A DNA stretch of 64,000 nucleotides from Bacteroidales bacterium SW299 (GTDB lineage Bacteria; Bacteroidota; Bacteroidia; Bacteroidales; Bacteroidaceae): assembly GCA_019550975.1 (NCBI GenBank), contig SDWH01000001.1:248001-312000 (forward strand). The letters run 5' to 3'. Numbering within the stretch: position 1 is the first letter of the stretch; every line of letters starts with the position of its first letter. The notes under the pieces were generated by a model. The model ran no database searches, was not told the DNA's origin, and saw only the letters and a list, made by a program, of their open reading frames with translations. The position numbers and the translations under genes are program-made. This document shows positions 9,398 to 20,198 of the stretch, piece by piece.

Positions 9398-9502
9398 AAT
9401 AATATACTACAATAGATGCATTGTCGAAACGCACCTTTTAATACCTCCTCGTAGCATATGAGAACTACAGGATTCCTAACTCGTATTAATATGTATATTA
9501 TT
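9398..9502 (-). promoter_or_regulatory. tetQ leader with nested hairpins, translational attenuator
   Basis: Three nested pairings occur in the leader: 9398-9407 with 9493-9502 (10 bp perfect), 9439-9444 with 9483-9488 (6 bp), and 9446-9454 with 9464-9471 (about 7 bp with a bulge). The sequence GAGGAGG on the minus strand (9444-9450) is held inside the middle and inner stems, and the outer stem covers the region just before the ATG at 9386. It is known that tetQ of CTnDOT is controlled by translation through its leader; that these particular stems do it is inferred. Confidence 0.7.
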
Positions 9503-9547
9503 ACTGCCGCATAACGATTACAAAATTACACAAAAAAATATATCTAA

Positions 9548-9555
9548 CAAAAGTA
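9548..9555 (-). promoter_or_regulatory. -7 box of the tetQ operon promoter
   Basis: TACTTTTG on the minus strand matches TAnnTTTG. Transcription would begin near 9541 and give a leader of about 155 nt before the tetQ ATG. I see no clear TTTG at -33. Confidence 0.55.
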
Positions 9556-9652
9556 GGAGGATTTTTTAACTTTTTACCATAGACATTTTATTAGGGAAAC
9601 GTAGGTTCAACTGGTAAGTACAAATAAGTAGAAATGTTTGAACAACACTGTT

Positions 9653-9834
9653 TTAGGAAGTTGAAAAATCAAGTTTCTCTCTCGGTATAGCGTTTATTTT
9701 GGCCAATATCTTCTTTAGTTTGGCATTTGAGTATTTCCCATTCGTGTTCTATTTAGCTCCTTATTATGAGTATGTAGCAAGTTGCTTATCAAATTCAGCC
9801 TCTTTGAGGGTCAAATATGGTTTTGCAAATGGTG
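9653..9834 (-). pseudogene. Degraded coding remnant, perhaps a transposase tail
   Basis: Two short open stretches read as protein-like on the minus strand. One (near 9834-9764) ends in LTLKEAEFDKQLATYS and two stops. The next (near 9757-9656) contains NGKYSNAKLKKILAKINAIP and REKLDFSTS before a stop. The second resembles the C-terminal end of an IS30-type transposase, but the match is by eye and weak. No complete gene is present. The wider stretch 9556-9915 has nothing else I can support. Confidence 0.3.
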
Positions 9835-9915
9835 ACTGACAAGACATAAACAAGGTCAGCAGGATTTTTTACATAAATGGACATGAATGTATATAACCTA
9901 AAATAAGAATAAATT

Positions 9916-10019
9916 TTAATAAGGGCTGCCCAAAAAGAAAAAAATGCAGTTGCCATCCTACAGATACTTGCAGAAAGGATAAAATTTACTTTTAGACCTT
10001 TTGGGATAGCCCTTATTAA
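9916..10019. repeat. 104-bp element with terminal inverted repeats (MITE-like)
   Basis: TTAATAAGGGCT (9916-9927) is repeated inverted as AGCCCTTATTAA (10008-10019). The match continues inward with a small mismatch as CCCAAAA against TTTTGGG. The inside is short and has no open frame. It looks like a non-autonomous transposable element or an insertion-sequence end pair. Because it lies just after the stop of the methylase-helicase gene, it may also act as its terminator. Confidence 0.5.
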
Positions 10020-10042
10020 TACTTCAGATAAAATTCCTAAGG

Positions 10043-13000
10043 TTATATTTTCAATCCTTTGAACCGGGTTTCCTCCTTGGCATACAGTCCCGGACGCCCG
10101 ATTATGACATGGTTGGCAACGATACTATCCGCCGGACTGCGTATCTGCGGCGGTGCATTTTCGGGATATTGCGCCTGCCTGTTCCTCACATCTTCCGCTT
10201 CCGGCTTGACCTGTTGCCCTTCTTTCTCCTTTTCGGCGACTTCGGGCGTGGGCGGCGCAAGTTCCAGCTGTATTTTTCGGTCAAGGGCGGCAAGTTCGGA
10301 TTTCAGCTGCTTCAGCTCGTCCTCCTTCTTCCACACCTTGCCCGCTATCTCCTGCAACTGCGGTATCTCCCTCTCCAGCACCTCGTTCTTCGCCTTGTAC
10401 TGGTCGATAATGGAGGGTATCCTCTCCATCGCGTTCAGGAAGTTTCGGGCGGCAGCCATCGGATCAGCCATTGCCAGATGTCCGTTGTTATAGGTGTACT
10501 TGTAGTTCCCCTCTACCACGAAGCGGTTGTCGGTAAACTCCAATCCCTCTTTGAGTATCCTCTCGCTCACCACCTTTATCGGAAAACCGTACAGTTCTCC
10601 GACCTGTGTGTAAAGCCCGCCCGTAGTGGCGTTTTTCGCTATCTCCTGCAAACGCTTTCCGATAACCTTCTCATCGGCGGAATCCACACCGTCCACCTTT
10701 ATTATATTAAGGCGGTTGCCCTCCCTGTCGGTCTGCGCCACCGAAAGGAAGCGGTTCCAGTCCTCCGTCATGGCATCTATGAAAGCCGTGTTGTTACGCA
10801 ACTCGCCCGTCTTCGACTCTAACTTGAACTCCGAATCACGCTTGCCCTTGTTAAACGACTTGCGTTCCCCTTCGAGCGAGGCGATGCGCTTTTCAAGTTT
10901 CGCCTTGTCCAGCAGGTCGGTGTTGCCGGATAGCAACGCCATATATTCCGAAAAGTTCATGCCCGATTTCTCGTCCACTGCCCCCTCGTCGATGGTACGC
11001 GCCCCCATAGCACCGCTTTTGAGCTGGCTGATGAAAGTCTGCTTGCAGTGCAGGAGGTTGAACTTGTAGCTGTCCAGTGACTTCTCCACCGCGTAGATGA
11101 TTACGTCCACGTTGTTCCCGGCGAAATGCTTGGCAATTTCGTTTCCGGCTCTAACTCCGCGTCCGTCACGCTGTTGCAGGTCGGACGGTCGCCACGGCGT
11201 ATCGAGATGATGAATTGCCACACACCTTTTCTGTGCGTTCACACCCGTTCCGAGCATGGAGGTGGAGCCGAACAGAACACGCACCGTTCCGGCATTCATG
11301 GCGTCTATCACCGCCTTCCGAGCCTTGTCGGTCTTGCACTCCTGAATGAAGCGCACCTCGCTTGGCGGTATGCCGTAATCCTCCGTCAGCTTGCGCTTGA
11401 TTTCCGAATAGACGTTCCACCCGTCGCCCGGCTGATATGTCCCCAAGTCCGAGAAAACGAACTGCGTGCCTTTCTGCGCGTCGTATTTTTGGTAATACTC
11501 CGCGATCATCTTGGCACAGTGGCTCGCCTTGTTATCGGGGTGGTCTTCATAATGCGGGTCTATCATGCGCATGTCGAGTGCCATCTTGCGGGCGTAGTCG
11601 GTGGCGATAAGCATCTTCGCCTTTTCCTCCGTTTCCGAAAGCGGCAGCCTGCCCAGAAGTGTGGCATCGCCAGTCTTGGCGAACTGCATCAGCTTCTGTA
11701 TGAAGTCCTCCTGCTCCGGCGTGGGCGGTATGTGGTGCAGTATCTCATTCTTGTTGGGACGATCTACGCCCACGTCCTCTGCCGTGCGGTAGTCCGTGAT
11801 TTCATTATAGAAGGCGGCAAGTTCCGGCACCTTGATGAAGTAGCGGAAACGCTCCTTTTGAACCACGTTGTTCGTCACGTTAAATTCAAAATCCGTCGTC
11901 TTCTTGGCGAATATCGCCGCCCAAGCGTCGAAACATCGGATGTCCTGCCGTTCCAGCTCCTTCGGACGCAAATACTTGAACAGCAGATACAACTCCGTCA
12001 GCGAGTTGCTGATGGTAGTACCCGAAAGGAAGGTCGCTCCCAAGTCTCTGCCCGTGCGCTCCTGTATGGTGCGTATGGCAAAGAGCATGTTCAGTGCCTT
12101 CTGGCTTCCCTCGCTGTTGCCCAGTCCCGCCACACGGTCATGGCGCGTGTTGAACGTCAGATTTTTGAACTGGTGGCTCTCATCTATGAAGATGTGGTCG
12201 ATGCCCATCTGCTTGAAATCCACCACGTCGTCCGTGCGTGACTTTATGGCATGTTCCACCTTCTCCAGCTTCGCTTCAAGGTTGTGTTTGCGCTTCTCCA
12301 GACCTTTCAGCATAGCCCGCGACACGTTCTTTCCCTGCTGCCGCAGCACTTCGAGGTTTTCCTCCACCGTGTCAAGCTCCGCTTGCAGGATGCGCTGCTG
12401 CAACTCCGGCGACTGCGGTATCTTGCCGAACTGGTCGTGCGACATGATGACACAATCGTAGTCGTTGTTCTTTATATTATTGAAGAAGCGCACACGGTTG
12501 GCGGTCGAAAAGTCCTTCTCCGAAGCGTACAGAATACGTGCGTTGGGATATGCCGCCTGATAGGTGGCGGCAATCTCCGCAACGTTGGCTTTCAGCCCGA
12601 TAATCATCGGCTTATGTGCCAATTTCAGACGCTTCATCTCATGCGCGGCGATGCACATTATCAGCGTCTTGCCGGTTCCCACCTCGTGGTCGCAAATTCC
12701 GCCGCCGTTCTGTTTCAGCATCCAGACGCAATCCATCTGCGAGGGATAGACGCTCTTGATACCCCGGCTTGCCAAGCCTTTCAGATTGAGGTCGGGGAAG
12801 GTCTGGTGCGAGCCGTCATACTTCGGGCGCACGAAACAGTTGAACTTGCGGTTATACATTGTCGTCAGCCGTTCCTTGAACTGCGGCGACTGTTCTTCGA
12901 GCCATTCGGAGAAACCGTTGCGGATTTCATCAATCTTGGCGTTGGCGAGCTGTATGCCCTCGCTGTCGCGCACCTTGATGTCGTTGCCATGCTCGTCCTT

Positions 13001-15856
13001 GCCGATGGACTTCATCATGTCGGGGCAGGTGTTGTGCAGGGCGTGTTTCAAGAGGTGCATACCGTCATAGTTCCGGTAATACCCCTTTACCAGAAACTCG
13101 TCCGTGATTTTCATGGTGCGGTAGCCGCACGCAACCGAAAACTCGTCCATGCTTGCGGAATAGGCGATTTTCACCTCCGTGTCGAACAGCCGGCTCATGT
13201 AGGCGGCATAGACACCCGTCGGAATCCAGCGTTCCCCGAAATTGAAGTCCAGATCCTCGAAGGCGATACGCGGCGGTTCGGCATCTTTCAGAGCCTCCAA
13301 CGCCTGTTTCACTTCCGGCATACGCTCACTTTCGGGGTTTTCGCCCATCCAAGCCTCTATGCGTTCCGCCTTCTCTATCACGTTCCCGGCTATGAAGCGG
13401 TCTTTGATTTCGTAACCGGTCACGAGCGGATTGTAATAGATGCGTCCTTGCAGGGCTGTGAGCAACTCCTCCGCCGTGCTGTCGGTTATCTCCCGCATAT
13501 AGTCGAGATTGACCGTGCCATATTTGTTGAGCGACGCGGACAGGGCTTCTTCGGGAGAGCCTACGTTGGCATGGCTCTCCACGGAGAAGGAAACGGGATG
13601 CTCGAAGATGTCCGCCTTGACGAACTTTCCGTTCTCCACCCGTTCCAGCGAAAGGATGTCACGCCCGCCCGCGTCCATCATCACTAACTTCACGTTCTGC
13701 TTGGCGTTGAGGTTGCCGTAGCGCATGACAAACTCATCGTAACAGGTATTCAGATGCTCTCGCCACGGAACATTTGCCTCGCGCCGGAGCGATTCATAAC
13801 GGTACAGACGCTCGTAGGCGTCACGCAGCGACACATACAACAACGCCTTTTCCTTCTGGTATCCTTTCAGGTCGAGCGGCTGGAATGTAGCCCCGTATGG
13901 CGTGATGTCCTTCAGATAGCCGATGTTATGACGCCCCCGGTCAGCCACCAGCGAGCCTTCGCGCAGGTGCATCTCCGGCGTGCGATGGTAGGCACGCGGC
14001 GTAAGGTCCGCGACTTCCTCCTTCGGCTTTTCCGGTTCGATGTCGGGAAAAAGGGAAGTAGCCACCGTTTCCGGTGGAGCATCGGTAACAGCAGGTGCGG
14101 CGACTGCTTCCGGCTGTGTTTCCTCCTGCCGGGGTTGTTCACGTGGTACTTCCGGCGTGATCGTCGCAACCGTTCTGTTTTCATGTTTTTCATTATGCTG
14201 CCTTGCCAGCTCCCGAAGTTCCTTCCTGCGCTCCGGCGTGAGTTCCATCATCATCTCGTAGAAGCCGTTGATGGGAGGATTGGTTTCCCAGTCCAGCTTT
14301 GCATAGATGTCGTCCGGGTCGGCAGGCTTGGCGGTGTTCTCCGCTTTCACCTCCTTATTCTCCATAGCGGGTTTTGCAGTTGGAGCTGTCGGTGTAACCG
14401 TGACTTTCGGTTTGGGCGGAGTGGACTTTGCCGTAACTGCCTTTTTCACCGTCTTTTTCTTTTTGGAGGTTTTCGGTTGGCTGACCTCTTCCGTCATCCC
14501 CCAGAGGTCGAGCAAGGAGAGCTGCACCCCGTCAGAATATTTCGGACGTGGCTCTATCTCCGGTTTTTCCTCAACGGGTTGCGGTTTTTCCGTCGGAGTT
14601 TCCACCGTCTGCGCCGAAGATACCGTTTCCAATTTTATAGCAGGACGCTCCGCCTCCTTTTGAACGGTAACCTTTTCTTCCGTTCCCGACTGCCAGATTG
14701 TTCCCGAATACAGACGCATGGCGAGCCTGTAATGGAAATCCTCGTTGAGCATCCGGCGCAAGTCCCCGGCGATACCTGCGGTCTTGCCCTCGTGCAGATA
14801 AACCATAGCGGGCTTCCCGTAGGGGTCAGTGTCAAGTTTCGACGTCGTATGCACGATGCGTTCCGGGTGGTGGATGAAATAGGCGTTGTCGGTCAGGTCG
14901 GTTTTCGTGTCCGTCTGTATCACGGTCATCAGCCGCTCGTCCTGCGACATTTCCTTCTTGCTGAGGTTCTTTTGCAGGACAATCAGGTCGCTGCCCACCT
15001 CCGTCCCCGCGTTGTCCGTGAACAGGTTGTTGGGCAGGCGTATCGCGGATACCAGATTGGCCTGACTGAACAGCTCGTTACGCACGGAGGTCTTGGTGCT
15101 ATTCAATACCCCTTGCGAGGTGATGAACGCCACGATACCGCCGTCACGCACGGCATCCAGTCCTTTGAGAAAGAAATAGTTGTGGATGGTTTTCTGGGCG
15201 GAGCGTCTGCCGAAAGAGTCGCTCCGCTGAAACTCCGCGTCGAACACGGCAATGTCACCGAACGGAATGTTGGACACCGCCAAGTCGAAATAATTGTTGA
15301 ACGGTCTTTCGATTTTCTCAAAACCGCAGGTGCGCATTTTCTGGTCGGGATAGAGATGCCTCAAGATTGTACCCGTGAGCAGATCCTTCTCGAAAGCCAT
15401 CACATCCGCATTGGGGCTGTGCCGTAGCATGGAATCCACGAACACGCCGACACCTGCCGACGGTTCGAGCATACGGGCGGGGCGGACGCTGTAATCTGCC
15501 AGCACGTCCGCGATGGTGTCGGTTATCTCTTTGGGGGTGTAGAAAGCGGTCAGCACGGACGCTTTCAGCGAATCCACAAACCGCTTGTACTCTGTTTCGT
15601 CCTTGCTGTTCTCACGGATAAGCCTGTGCAGCTCCACCGTCGGGGCGAACAGTTCGAGGTCGGATTTCGCCCACCGGACGGCATCCGTCAGTTCCTTTGC
15701 AGGGTTGAGGATACATTTCAGACCGCCGAAACCGCAGTACCTTTGAAGTATGGCACGCTCTTCGGTTGTCGCTGTCCTGTTTTCCCTGTCAAGGATGAAT
15801 GCCGTCCGTATCGCCTCGATGTTGTCCCGCAGTTTCTGTTTGCGGTTAAACGCCAT
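10043..15856 (-). CDS. Fused N6-adenine methylase and SNF2-type helicase
   Basis: This 1937-residue protein joins two enzymes. The N-terminal part has methylase motifs: [12 protein letters not shown] at 102-113, the SAM-binding [12 protein letters not shown] at 129-140, and the catalytic-type SNIPFGD at 195-201. A long Pro/Lys/Glu-rich linker follows (about 420-620). The helicase part has Walker A HEVGTGKT near 1060, the DEAH-like IDESHQF near 1227, LSGTTISNS, and motif [16 protein letters not shown] near 1567, then a coiled C-terminus. Such proteins (BmhA-like) are common in Bacteroidales conjugative elements; protection or processing of element DNA is a guess. Its start overlaps the upstream DUF1896-like gene by 11 bp. 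Confidence 0.85.
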   Translation of the reverse strand: MAFNRKQKLRDNIEAIRTAFILDRENRTATTEERAILQRYCGFGGLKCILNPAKELTDAVRWAKSDLELFAPTVELHRLIRENSKDETEYKRFVDSLKASVLTAFYTPKEITDTIADVLADYSVRPARMLEPSAGVGVFVDSMLRHSPNADVMAFEKDLLTGTILRHLYPDQKMRTCGFEKIERPFNNYFDLAVSNIPFGDIAVFDAEFQRSDSFGRRSAQKTIHNYFFLKGLDAVRDGGIVAFITSQGVLNSTKTSVRNELFSQANLVSAIRLPNNLFTDNAGTEVGSDLIVLQKNLSKKEMSQDERLMTVIQTDTKTDLTDNAYFIHHPERIVHTTSKLDTDPYGKPAMVYLHEGKTAGIAGDLRRMLNEDFHYRLAMRLYSGTIWQSGTEEKVTVQKEAERPAIKLETVSSAQTVETPTEKPQPVEEKPEIEPRPKYSDGVQLSLLDLWGMTEEVSQPKTSKKKKTVKKAVTAKSTPPKPKVTVTPTAPTAKPAMENKEVKAENTAKPADPDDIYAKLDWETNPPINGFYEMMMELTPERRKELRELARQHNEKHENRTVATITPEVPREQPRQEETQPEAVAAPAVTDAPPETVATSLFPDIEPEKPKEEVADLTPRAYHRTPEMHLREGSLVADRGRHNIGYLKDITPYGATFQPLDLKGYQKEKALLYVSLRDAYERLYRYESLRREANVPWREHLNTCYDEFVMRYGNLNAKQNVKLVMMDAGGRDILSLERVENGKFVKADIFEHPVSFSVESHANVGSPEEALSASLNKYGTVNLDYMREITDSTAEELLTALQGRIYYNPLVTGYEIKDRFIAGNVIEKAERIEAWMGENPESERMPEVKQALEALKDAEPPRIAFEDLDFNFGERWIPTGVYAAYMSRLFDTEVKIAYSASMDEFSVACGYRTMKITDEFLVKGYYRNYDGMHLLKHALHNTCPDMMKSIGKDEHGNDIKVRDSEGIQLANAKIDEIRNGFSEWLEEQSPQFKERLTTMYNRKFNCFVRPKYDGSHQTFPDLNLKGLASRGIKSVYPSQMDCVWMLKQNGGGICDHEVGTGKTLIMCIAAHEMKRLKLAHKPMIIGLKANVAEIAATYQAAYPNARILYASEKDFSTANRVRFFNNIKNNDYDCVIMSHDQFGKIPQSPELQQRILQAELDTVEENLEVLRQQGKNVSRAMLKGLEKRKHNLEAKLEKVEHAIKSRTDDVVDFKQMGIDHIFIDESHQFKNLTFNTRHDRVAGLGNSEGSQKALNMLFAIRTIQERTGRDLGATFLSGTTISNSLTELYLLFKYLRPKELERQDIRCFDAWAAIFAKKTTDFEFNVTNNVVQKERFRYFIKVPELAAFYNEITDYRTAEDVGVDRPNKNEILHHIPPTPEQEDFIQKLMQFAKTGDATLLGRLPLSETEEKAKMLIATDYARKMALDMRMIDPHYEDHPDNKASHCAKMIAEYYQKYDAQKGTQFVFSDLGTYQPGDGWNVYSEIKRKLTEDYGIPPSEVRFIQECKTDKARKAVIDAMNAGTVRVLFGSTSMLGTGVNAQKRCVAIHHLDTPWRPSDLQQRDGRGVRAGNEIAKHFAGNNVDVIIYAVEKSLDSYKFNLLHCKQTFISQLKSGAMGARTIDEGAVDEKSGMNFSEYMALLSGNTDLLDKAKLEKRIASLEGERKSFNKGKRDSEFKLESKTGELRNNTAFIDAMTEDWNRFLSVAQTDREGNRLNIIKVDGVDSADEKVIGKRLQEIAKNATTGGLYTQVGELYGFPIKVVSERILKEGLEFTDNRFVVEGNYKYTYNNGHLAMADPMAAARNFLNAMERIPSIIDQYKAKNEVLEREIPQLQEIAGKVWKKEDELKQLKSELAALDRKIQLELAPPTPEVAEKEKEGQQVKPEAEDVRNRQAQYPENAPPQIRSPADSIVANHVIIGRPGLYAKEETRFKGLKI

Positions 15857-16298
15857 ATTCGTCTAAGTAAAGGACGGTTGCTCCCGTCAGCTCCGTGTAG
15901 AGCAGGTCGTAATCGGAAGACAGGGCGAAATTGTCATCCGAGAGGTCATAGACGGAGAACACGTTGCCGACAAGCGGCAGCAGTTTCAGGACAAAGGCTT
16001 CACGCTTCTCTTCCGGCACTTCATCGGCAAACTCGTTTTCCACGACTTCGCGGAGGATGGCGTAACGGGAATAATGCAGCCCGCGCAGCAGCGTGTCCAT
16101 CGCCAGTTCCTGCGCACCATCGGCGGGATAGCCTTCAAGCCGTGCCCTCTCATACGTTTCGGCGGCACGGTCGGCCCGTTCCCGTATGAAAGCGGTGTCG
16201 TCAGCCTGTTCAAACTTGTTCGTGCGGAGATAGTCCAGCAGGTACAGACCGTAATAGGAAAAGTCGGTCTGACCCTCGTTTTTCTTCTTGTTGTTCAT
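15846..16298 (-). CDS. DUF1896-like small protein
   Basis: The 150-residue acidic protein (start at 16298, [20 protein letters not shown]) resembles the DUF1896 family found beside topoisomerase and methylase-helicase genes in Bacteroidales mobile elements. No catalytic motif is visible. The frame reaches 16445, but the longer form reads through a terminator hairpin and lacks family similarity, so the ATG at 16298 is preferred. It overlaps the methylase-helicase start by 11 bp, implying coupled translation. Function unknown. Confidence 0.75.
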   Translation of the reverse strand: MNNKKKNEGQTDFSYYGLYLLDYLRTNKFEQADDTAFIRERADRAAETYERARLEGYPADGAQELAMDTLLRGLHYSRYAILREVVENEFADEVPEEKREAFVLKLLPLVGNVFSVYDLSDDNFALSSDYDLLYTELTGATVLYLDEYGV

Positions 16299-16299
16299 T

Positions 16300-16400
16300 A
16301 CTTTGGATTTAGCGGATTGATAATTAACGGGATAATCGGTTGGAAAAAGGAAGAAAAAGGCACTCGGTATCCCTCCGAGTGCCACCACTAAATCCAAAGT
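16300..16400. repeat. 13-bp inverted repeat flanking the terminator
   Basis: ACTTTGGATTTAG (16300-16312) and CTAAATCCAAAGT (16388-16400) are perfect inverted copies on either side of the terminator stem. The same core (ATACTTTGGATTT) recurs at 18569-18581, just before the topoisomerase start. It may be a shared regulatory site. Confidence 0.55.
16344..16383 (-). terminator. Terminator after the topoisomerase gene
   Basis: GGCACTCGG (16359-16367) and CCGAGTGCC (16375-16383) pair perfectly around a 7-nt loop. Read on the minus strand the stem is followed by a T-rich tract (TTTTTCTTCCTTTTTCC), so it can end transcription of the topoisomerase gene before the DUF1896-like gene. Confidence 0.75.
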
Positions 16401-16460
16401 ATGAGTGTAATCCGGTATCGAAGAACAATTCATTACTCTGAACAAGTGGCAAAGTTAATA

Positions 16461-18548
16461 CTATTTCTTCCGTCCTGAAAATTTCTTGCCCTTTTTAGCC
16501 TCCGGGAACACAAAAGTCGTGTTATATTCCCCGTCAAAGGCGACAACAGCATCGAAACTCTTGCCCTGTTTGCTCTTGAACCCTTTGAGCAGCTTGGTAT
16601 GCCCTTCGGTGAGCAGGTCTTTGATTTCATCGTCGGACAGGGTGCGTCCCGCTTTCAGCCGGAACACGGGCAGTCCGCACTCCGTGTTGTCGCAGCGTAC
16701 CACCTTGCCGTAGAACCGCATCCTGCCCGTGCCACACTTGGGACACGCGCAGCCGGAGTCACGGCTGCCGAAGAGCTTGTCGCACGAGAGCAGTTCGGAG
16801 GTTATCTCACGTGTGTACGCCTCTATCTCCTTGCGGAAGGTGTCGGCGGACAGTTCCCCGCGCTCGATACGCGCCAGCTCCTTTTCCCATTCGCCCGTCA
16901 TGGCAACATCGGCGATGCGCATCGTCTTGACGACGGAATTGAGGGCAAGTCCTTTTTCGGTGGGAACAAGCGACTTCTTGCAGCGTTCCATGTAACCGCG
17001 CTTGAAAAGCGTTTCGATGATGGAGGCGCGTGTGGCGGGAGTACCGATGCCACAGTCCTTCATCGCCTGCCGCAGTGCGTCGTCCTCAATTTCCTTGCCC
17101 GCCGTTTCCATTGCCGAGAGCAGGGTGGCTTCGGTATGCAGCGGCTTGGGTTTGGTCTTTCCTTCGGTAATGGACGAGCCTTTCGGTGTCAGCGTGTCGC
17201 CTTCCTGCCAGCCGGGGATGGTAATTTCCTCTTTTTCCTCGCCATAGACGGCACGCCATCCGGTTTGCTTCACGACGCTGCCTTTTACGGTAAACTCCAC
17301 TCCGGCACATTCCGCCGTGACAGTGGTCACATCCTTGACGCATTTCTCAGAGAATGCCTCGACCATGCGCCCGGCAATCATCTGATAGATGGTATTGTCC
17401 TCTTTGGAGAGGAAGAGCGGTTTCTCACCCGTGACGAGCAGGGCATGGTGGTCTGTCACCTTGCCGTCGTCCACGCTGCGGCGTGTCGGGGCGGCTTTTG
17501 CCCGCACCTTGTCTTTCCATTCGGGCTGTGTGCCGATGAAAGCGAGCAGTTTGGGAATTTCGGCAAACACGTCTTCGGGGATGTAGCGGCTTCCCGTTCT
17601 CGGATAGGTTATCAACTTCTTTTCGTAGAGTTTCTGCGCGATTTCAAGCGTCTGTTCCGCCGTGAAGCCGTGCTTGGCGTTGGCTTCTTTCTGGAGCGTG
17701 GTCAGGTCGTAGAGCAAGGGAGTTTCCTCCGTCTTCTCCTTGCGCTCGGCTTTCGTGACAGTGGCGCAACCTGCCGCCTTTACCTTATTATATAGTTCCA
17801 TCGCCGGTTCTTTCTCTTTCCATTTCTCGGAGGATGAGAATTTCACGACTTCGCCGTCGCAACCGTCCGTTGCGATATGGAGCAGCCAGAATGCTTCGGA
17901 CGTAAAGCGGCGGTTCTCCCAGTAGCGTTCACATACCATAGCCAACGTTGGTGTCTGCACCCGCCCCACGGAATACGTGCCGTGTCCGGCGGCGATGGAT
18001 AACGCCTGTGTGCCGTTGATGCCCACGAGCCAGTCGGATTCGCTCCGCGCTTTGGCGGCGAGGTAGAGGTTGTCGTATTTGCTGCCGTCTTCGAGTTTCC
18101 GCAGTCCCTCACGGATAGCTTTGTCGGTGAGAGAGCTGATCCACAGGCGCACGAAAGGAGTGGTGCAACCCGTATAGTGGTAGAGGTAGCGGAAGATAAG
18201 CTCTCCCTCGCGTCCGGCATCGGTCGCCACGATGATATGTTCGCTTGTGTCGAACAGTCTTTTGATGACTTTTATCTGCGACACCACGCCGCTGTCGGGC
18301 TTGTAACCTTTCTCCGTCCTGACCTGACGGGGGACGAGCGTGAATGTGTCGGGAATAATCGGGAGGTTGTCACGGACAAATCCGCGCACGCCGTAGCCGT
18401 CGGGCATGGCAAGCTGAACGAGGTGTCCGAATGCCCATGTCACGGCATAGCCGCCTCCCTCGAAATATCCTTCCTCTCTCTTTGTCGCGCCCACGATGCG
18501 GGCGATTTCACGTGCCACGGAGGGCTTTTCTGCAATGATTGTCTTCAT
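16461..18548 (-). CDS. exc: Topoisomerase III-like excision protein Exc
   Basis: The 695-residue product is a type IA topoisomerase. The Toprim motif DAGREGE is at 110-116, the active-site Tyr is Tyr315 in ITYPRTGSRYIP, and a C-terminal zinc-type segment has CPKCG and a CDNTECG element. In CTnDOT the equivalent gene, exc, has topoisomerase activity and is needed for normal excision in vivo. The start at 18548 gives MKTIIAEKPSVAREI, the usual TopB beginning; the frame runs upstream to 18605 without support. It lies in the xis2c-xis2d-orf3-exc operon. Confidence 0.93.
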   Translation of the reverse strand: MKTIIAEKPSVAREIARIVGATKREEGYFEGGGYAVTWAFGHLVQLAMPDGYGVRGFVRDNLPIIPDTFTLVPRQVRTEKGYKPDSGVVSQIKVIKRLFDTSEHIIVATDAGREGELIFRYLYHYTGCTTPFVRLWISSLTDKAIREGLRKLEDGSKYDNLYLAAKARSESDWLVGINGTQALSIAAGHGTYSVGRVQTPTLAMVCERYWENRRFTSEAFWLLHIATDGCDGEVVKFSSSEKWKEKEPAMELYNKVKAAGCATVTKAERKEKTEETPLLYDLTTLQKEANAKHGFTAEQTLEIAQKLYEKKLITYPRTGSRYIPEDVFAEIPKLLAFIGTQPEWKDKVRAKAAPTRRSVDDGKVTDHHALLVTGEKPLFLSKEDNTIYQMIAGRMVEAFSEKCVKDVTTVTAECAGVEFTVKGSVVKQTGWRAVYGEEKEEITIPGWQEGDTLTPKGSSITEGKTKPKPLHTEATLLSAMETAGKEIEDDALRQAMKDCGIGTPATRASIIETLFKRGYMERCKKSLVPTEKGLALNSVVKTMRIADVAMTGEWEKELARIERGELSADTFRKEIEAYTREITSELLSCDKLFGSRDSGCACPKCGTGRMRFYGKVVRCDNTECGLPVFRLKAGRTLSDDEIKDLLTEGHTKLLKGFKSKQGKSFDAVVAFDGEYNTTFVFPEAKKGKKFSGRKK

Positions 18549-18568
18549 GTTTTCTTGCTTTTTTGTTG

Positions 18569-18592
18569 ATACTTTGGATTTTATTTTGGATT
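18569..18592 (-). promoter_or_regulatory. Repeated AAATCCAAA motif before exc
   Basis: The gap between orf3 and exc carries two near-adjacent copies of a motif read on the minus strand as GAATCCAAAA and AAATCCAAAGTAT, about 20 nt upstream of the exc ATG. A further copy lies directly in front of the DUF1896-like start. Function unknown. Confidence 0.35.
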
Positions 18593-18609
18593 CAGTGGCG
18601 GACACGGGA

Positions 18610-20178
18610 TTACATTTTCATGCCTTTGTTGTTCTTCTTTTTCGGCTTCTCCTGCTGCTGTTGCTGGCGGTCGTCCTTCGGGGCGGTCTGACCTTTCTGC
18701 AAAGGCTCTTTCAGGTTCTTTGTCGCCTCGTTGGTTTTGCCCTCGTTGTTCACCGCCACCTGTGTGCGGCTCTCGTTGGACGGGGCGACCTGCTGGGCGT
18801 TGTCGGGGTTCGTTTCGTAGCGGTACGGGCGGCCCTTCTCCGGGTTGAACTTGATATACATCGTGGCATGGAAGCCCTGCTTGTCGGTCACGTTCTCCAG
18901 TTTCACGGCTTTACCCGCCACGTAGTCGGCTTTCTGCTTGTCGGTGAAGTTCACGCCGCTCCATTTGCTGATGGGGCGGATGCTGCCGTCCTCGTTCATC
19001 CACGTGTTGCGGCGTTGCTCCTTCTTGGTCTGTGCGGCATTTTCCCCGCCTTGCGCCTGACTTTTCGAGGTGTCACCTTTGGCTTCCTGCGTCTGTGCGG
19101 TACGGGGCGACCTTCCGGTTCCCGGCACGAACTCCACGCCGCGCTGCTCCACGTTCACTTGAAGGGTGGTGACGAACTTCCTGCCGTCGTTGCGCTCGAT
19201 GAGCTTGTCGCGCACGGGCAGTCCGGCGCGGAGCATGTCCTGCTCCTGTTTGGTGATTTCCGTCTTGCCGATGCGCTCCGGGATGCGCACCTTGTTTGCC
19301 GGAATGTCCGTGATTTCATTCGTCTTGCGGTCGATGCTGATGTAGGAGGGGATGATTTCGCCCGTTTCCCTGTCCTCAATGTCCACGACCCTGCCGAGGT
19401 TGCCCGTTTCGCGCAGGTTCTTCCGGTCATCGTCGGAGAATTTGTGTTCCTTGTACTCATCTAACTTCTGCTCCTTGCGGATGAAGTGCGGCACGAGGCT
19501 GACATTTCCCTCACCGTCCTTCTTGAAGGAGAGGCGGGCGTCCAGCTCGAATGATTCGCCGCCGAAGGTGGGCTTGACCTTTACCAAGTCGGACTTGCCG
19601 TAGTGGAGCATCTTCGTAAGGTCTCCGGACTTTTCAAGGTCGTCACGCTTCACGCCCCATCTGTCCTCCAGCTCCTGCCAGTTGATTTTGCTCTCGTTGA
19701 TGGGTTGGTAGCCCTGTCTGCCCTGCGTCTGTTGCGGGCTTTCCTGCTGTTCTTTCTGTTGTTCCATGTTTTCCTGTTTTTGAGGTTCTTGTTTCTCTGT
19801 CTTTTGTGCCGCCATCTCTTCCTGCACCTGCTGTTGATAAGGGAAGGTGTCGATTTTGTGCGGTGCAAGGATTTGTTTGTTCTGGTACGGATGCTGAAGC
19901 AGGTCTTTCATCACGCCAAGCATGGAATCCACTTGGTCTGCCGCGATGCGGTAGAAACCGAAGCGGCTGGGTTCCTTGCACTGCCGGAAGAAGTTCTTGA
20001 AGAAGTTGTCCAGCACGTCGCCGTGTCGGTCGAATTGCAGGAAACTCTGCGCGTTCTCAGCTTTCGCAGGGGTACGCTTGGGTGTGCCGTCTGCATTCAG
20101 CCCGGCTACCACGCTGATCTCGCCCGTCTTCTCATCACGGACTACCAGCACGTCCTTTTCGTCTTTTTTCTTTGCCAT
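18610..20178 (-). CDS. Orf3 of the excision operon, DUF4099/DUF3945 protein
   Basis: The 522-residue protein has a first part with QSFLQFDRHGDVLDNFF, a Gln/Glu-rich low-complexity linker near 120-155, a DUF4099-like segment (INWQELEDRWGVKRDDLEKS), a DUF3945-like segment (RETGEIIPSYISIDRKTNEI), and a Lys/Gln-rich tail ending in a basic stretch. In CTnDOT the gene called orf3 lies at this place, between xis2d and exc; its role is not well defined. It begins 20 bp after xis2d and is followed by a 61-bp gap before exc. Confidence 0.8.
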   Translation of the reverse strand: MAKKKDEKDVLVVRDEKTGEISVVAGLNADGTPKRTPAKAENAQSFLQFDRHGDVLDNFFKNFFRQCKEPSRFGFYRIAADQVDSMLGVMKDLLQHPYQNKQILAPHKIDTFPYQQQVQEEMAAQKTEKQEPQKQENMEQQKEQQESPQQTQGRQGYQPINESKINWQELEDRWGVKRDDLEKSGDLTKMLHYGKSDLVKVKPTFGGESFELDARLSFKKDGEGNVSLVPHFIRKEQKLDEYKEHKFSDDDRKNLRETGNLGRVVDIEDRETGEIIPSYISIDRKTNEITDIPANKVRIPERIGKTEITKQEQDMLRAGLPVRDKLIERNDGRKFVTTLQVNVEQRGVEFVPGTGRSPRTAQTQEAKGDTSKSQAQGGENAAQTKKEQRRNTWMNEDGSIRPISKWSGVNFTDKQKADYVAGKAVKLENVTDKQGFHATMYIKFNPEKGRPYRYETNPDNAQQVAPSNESRTQVAVNNEGKTNEATKNLKEPLQKGQTAPKDDRQQQQQEKPKKKNNKGMKM

Positions 20179-20198
20179 TTGAAAAATGTTTTAATGGG

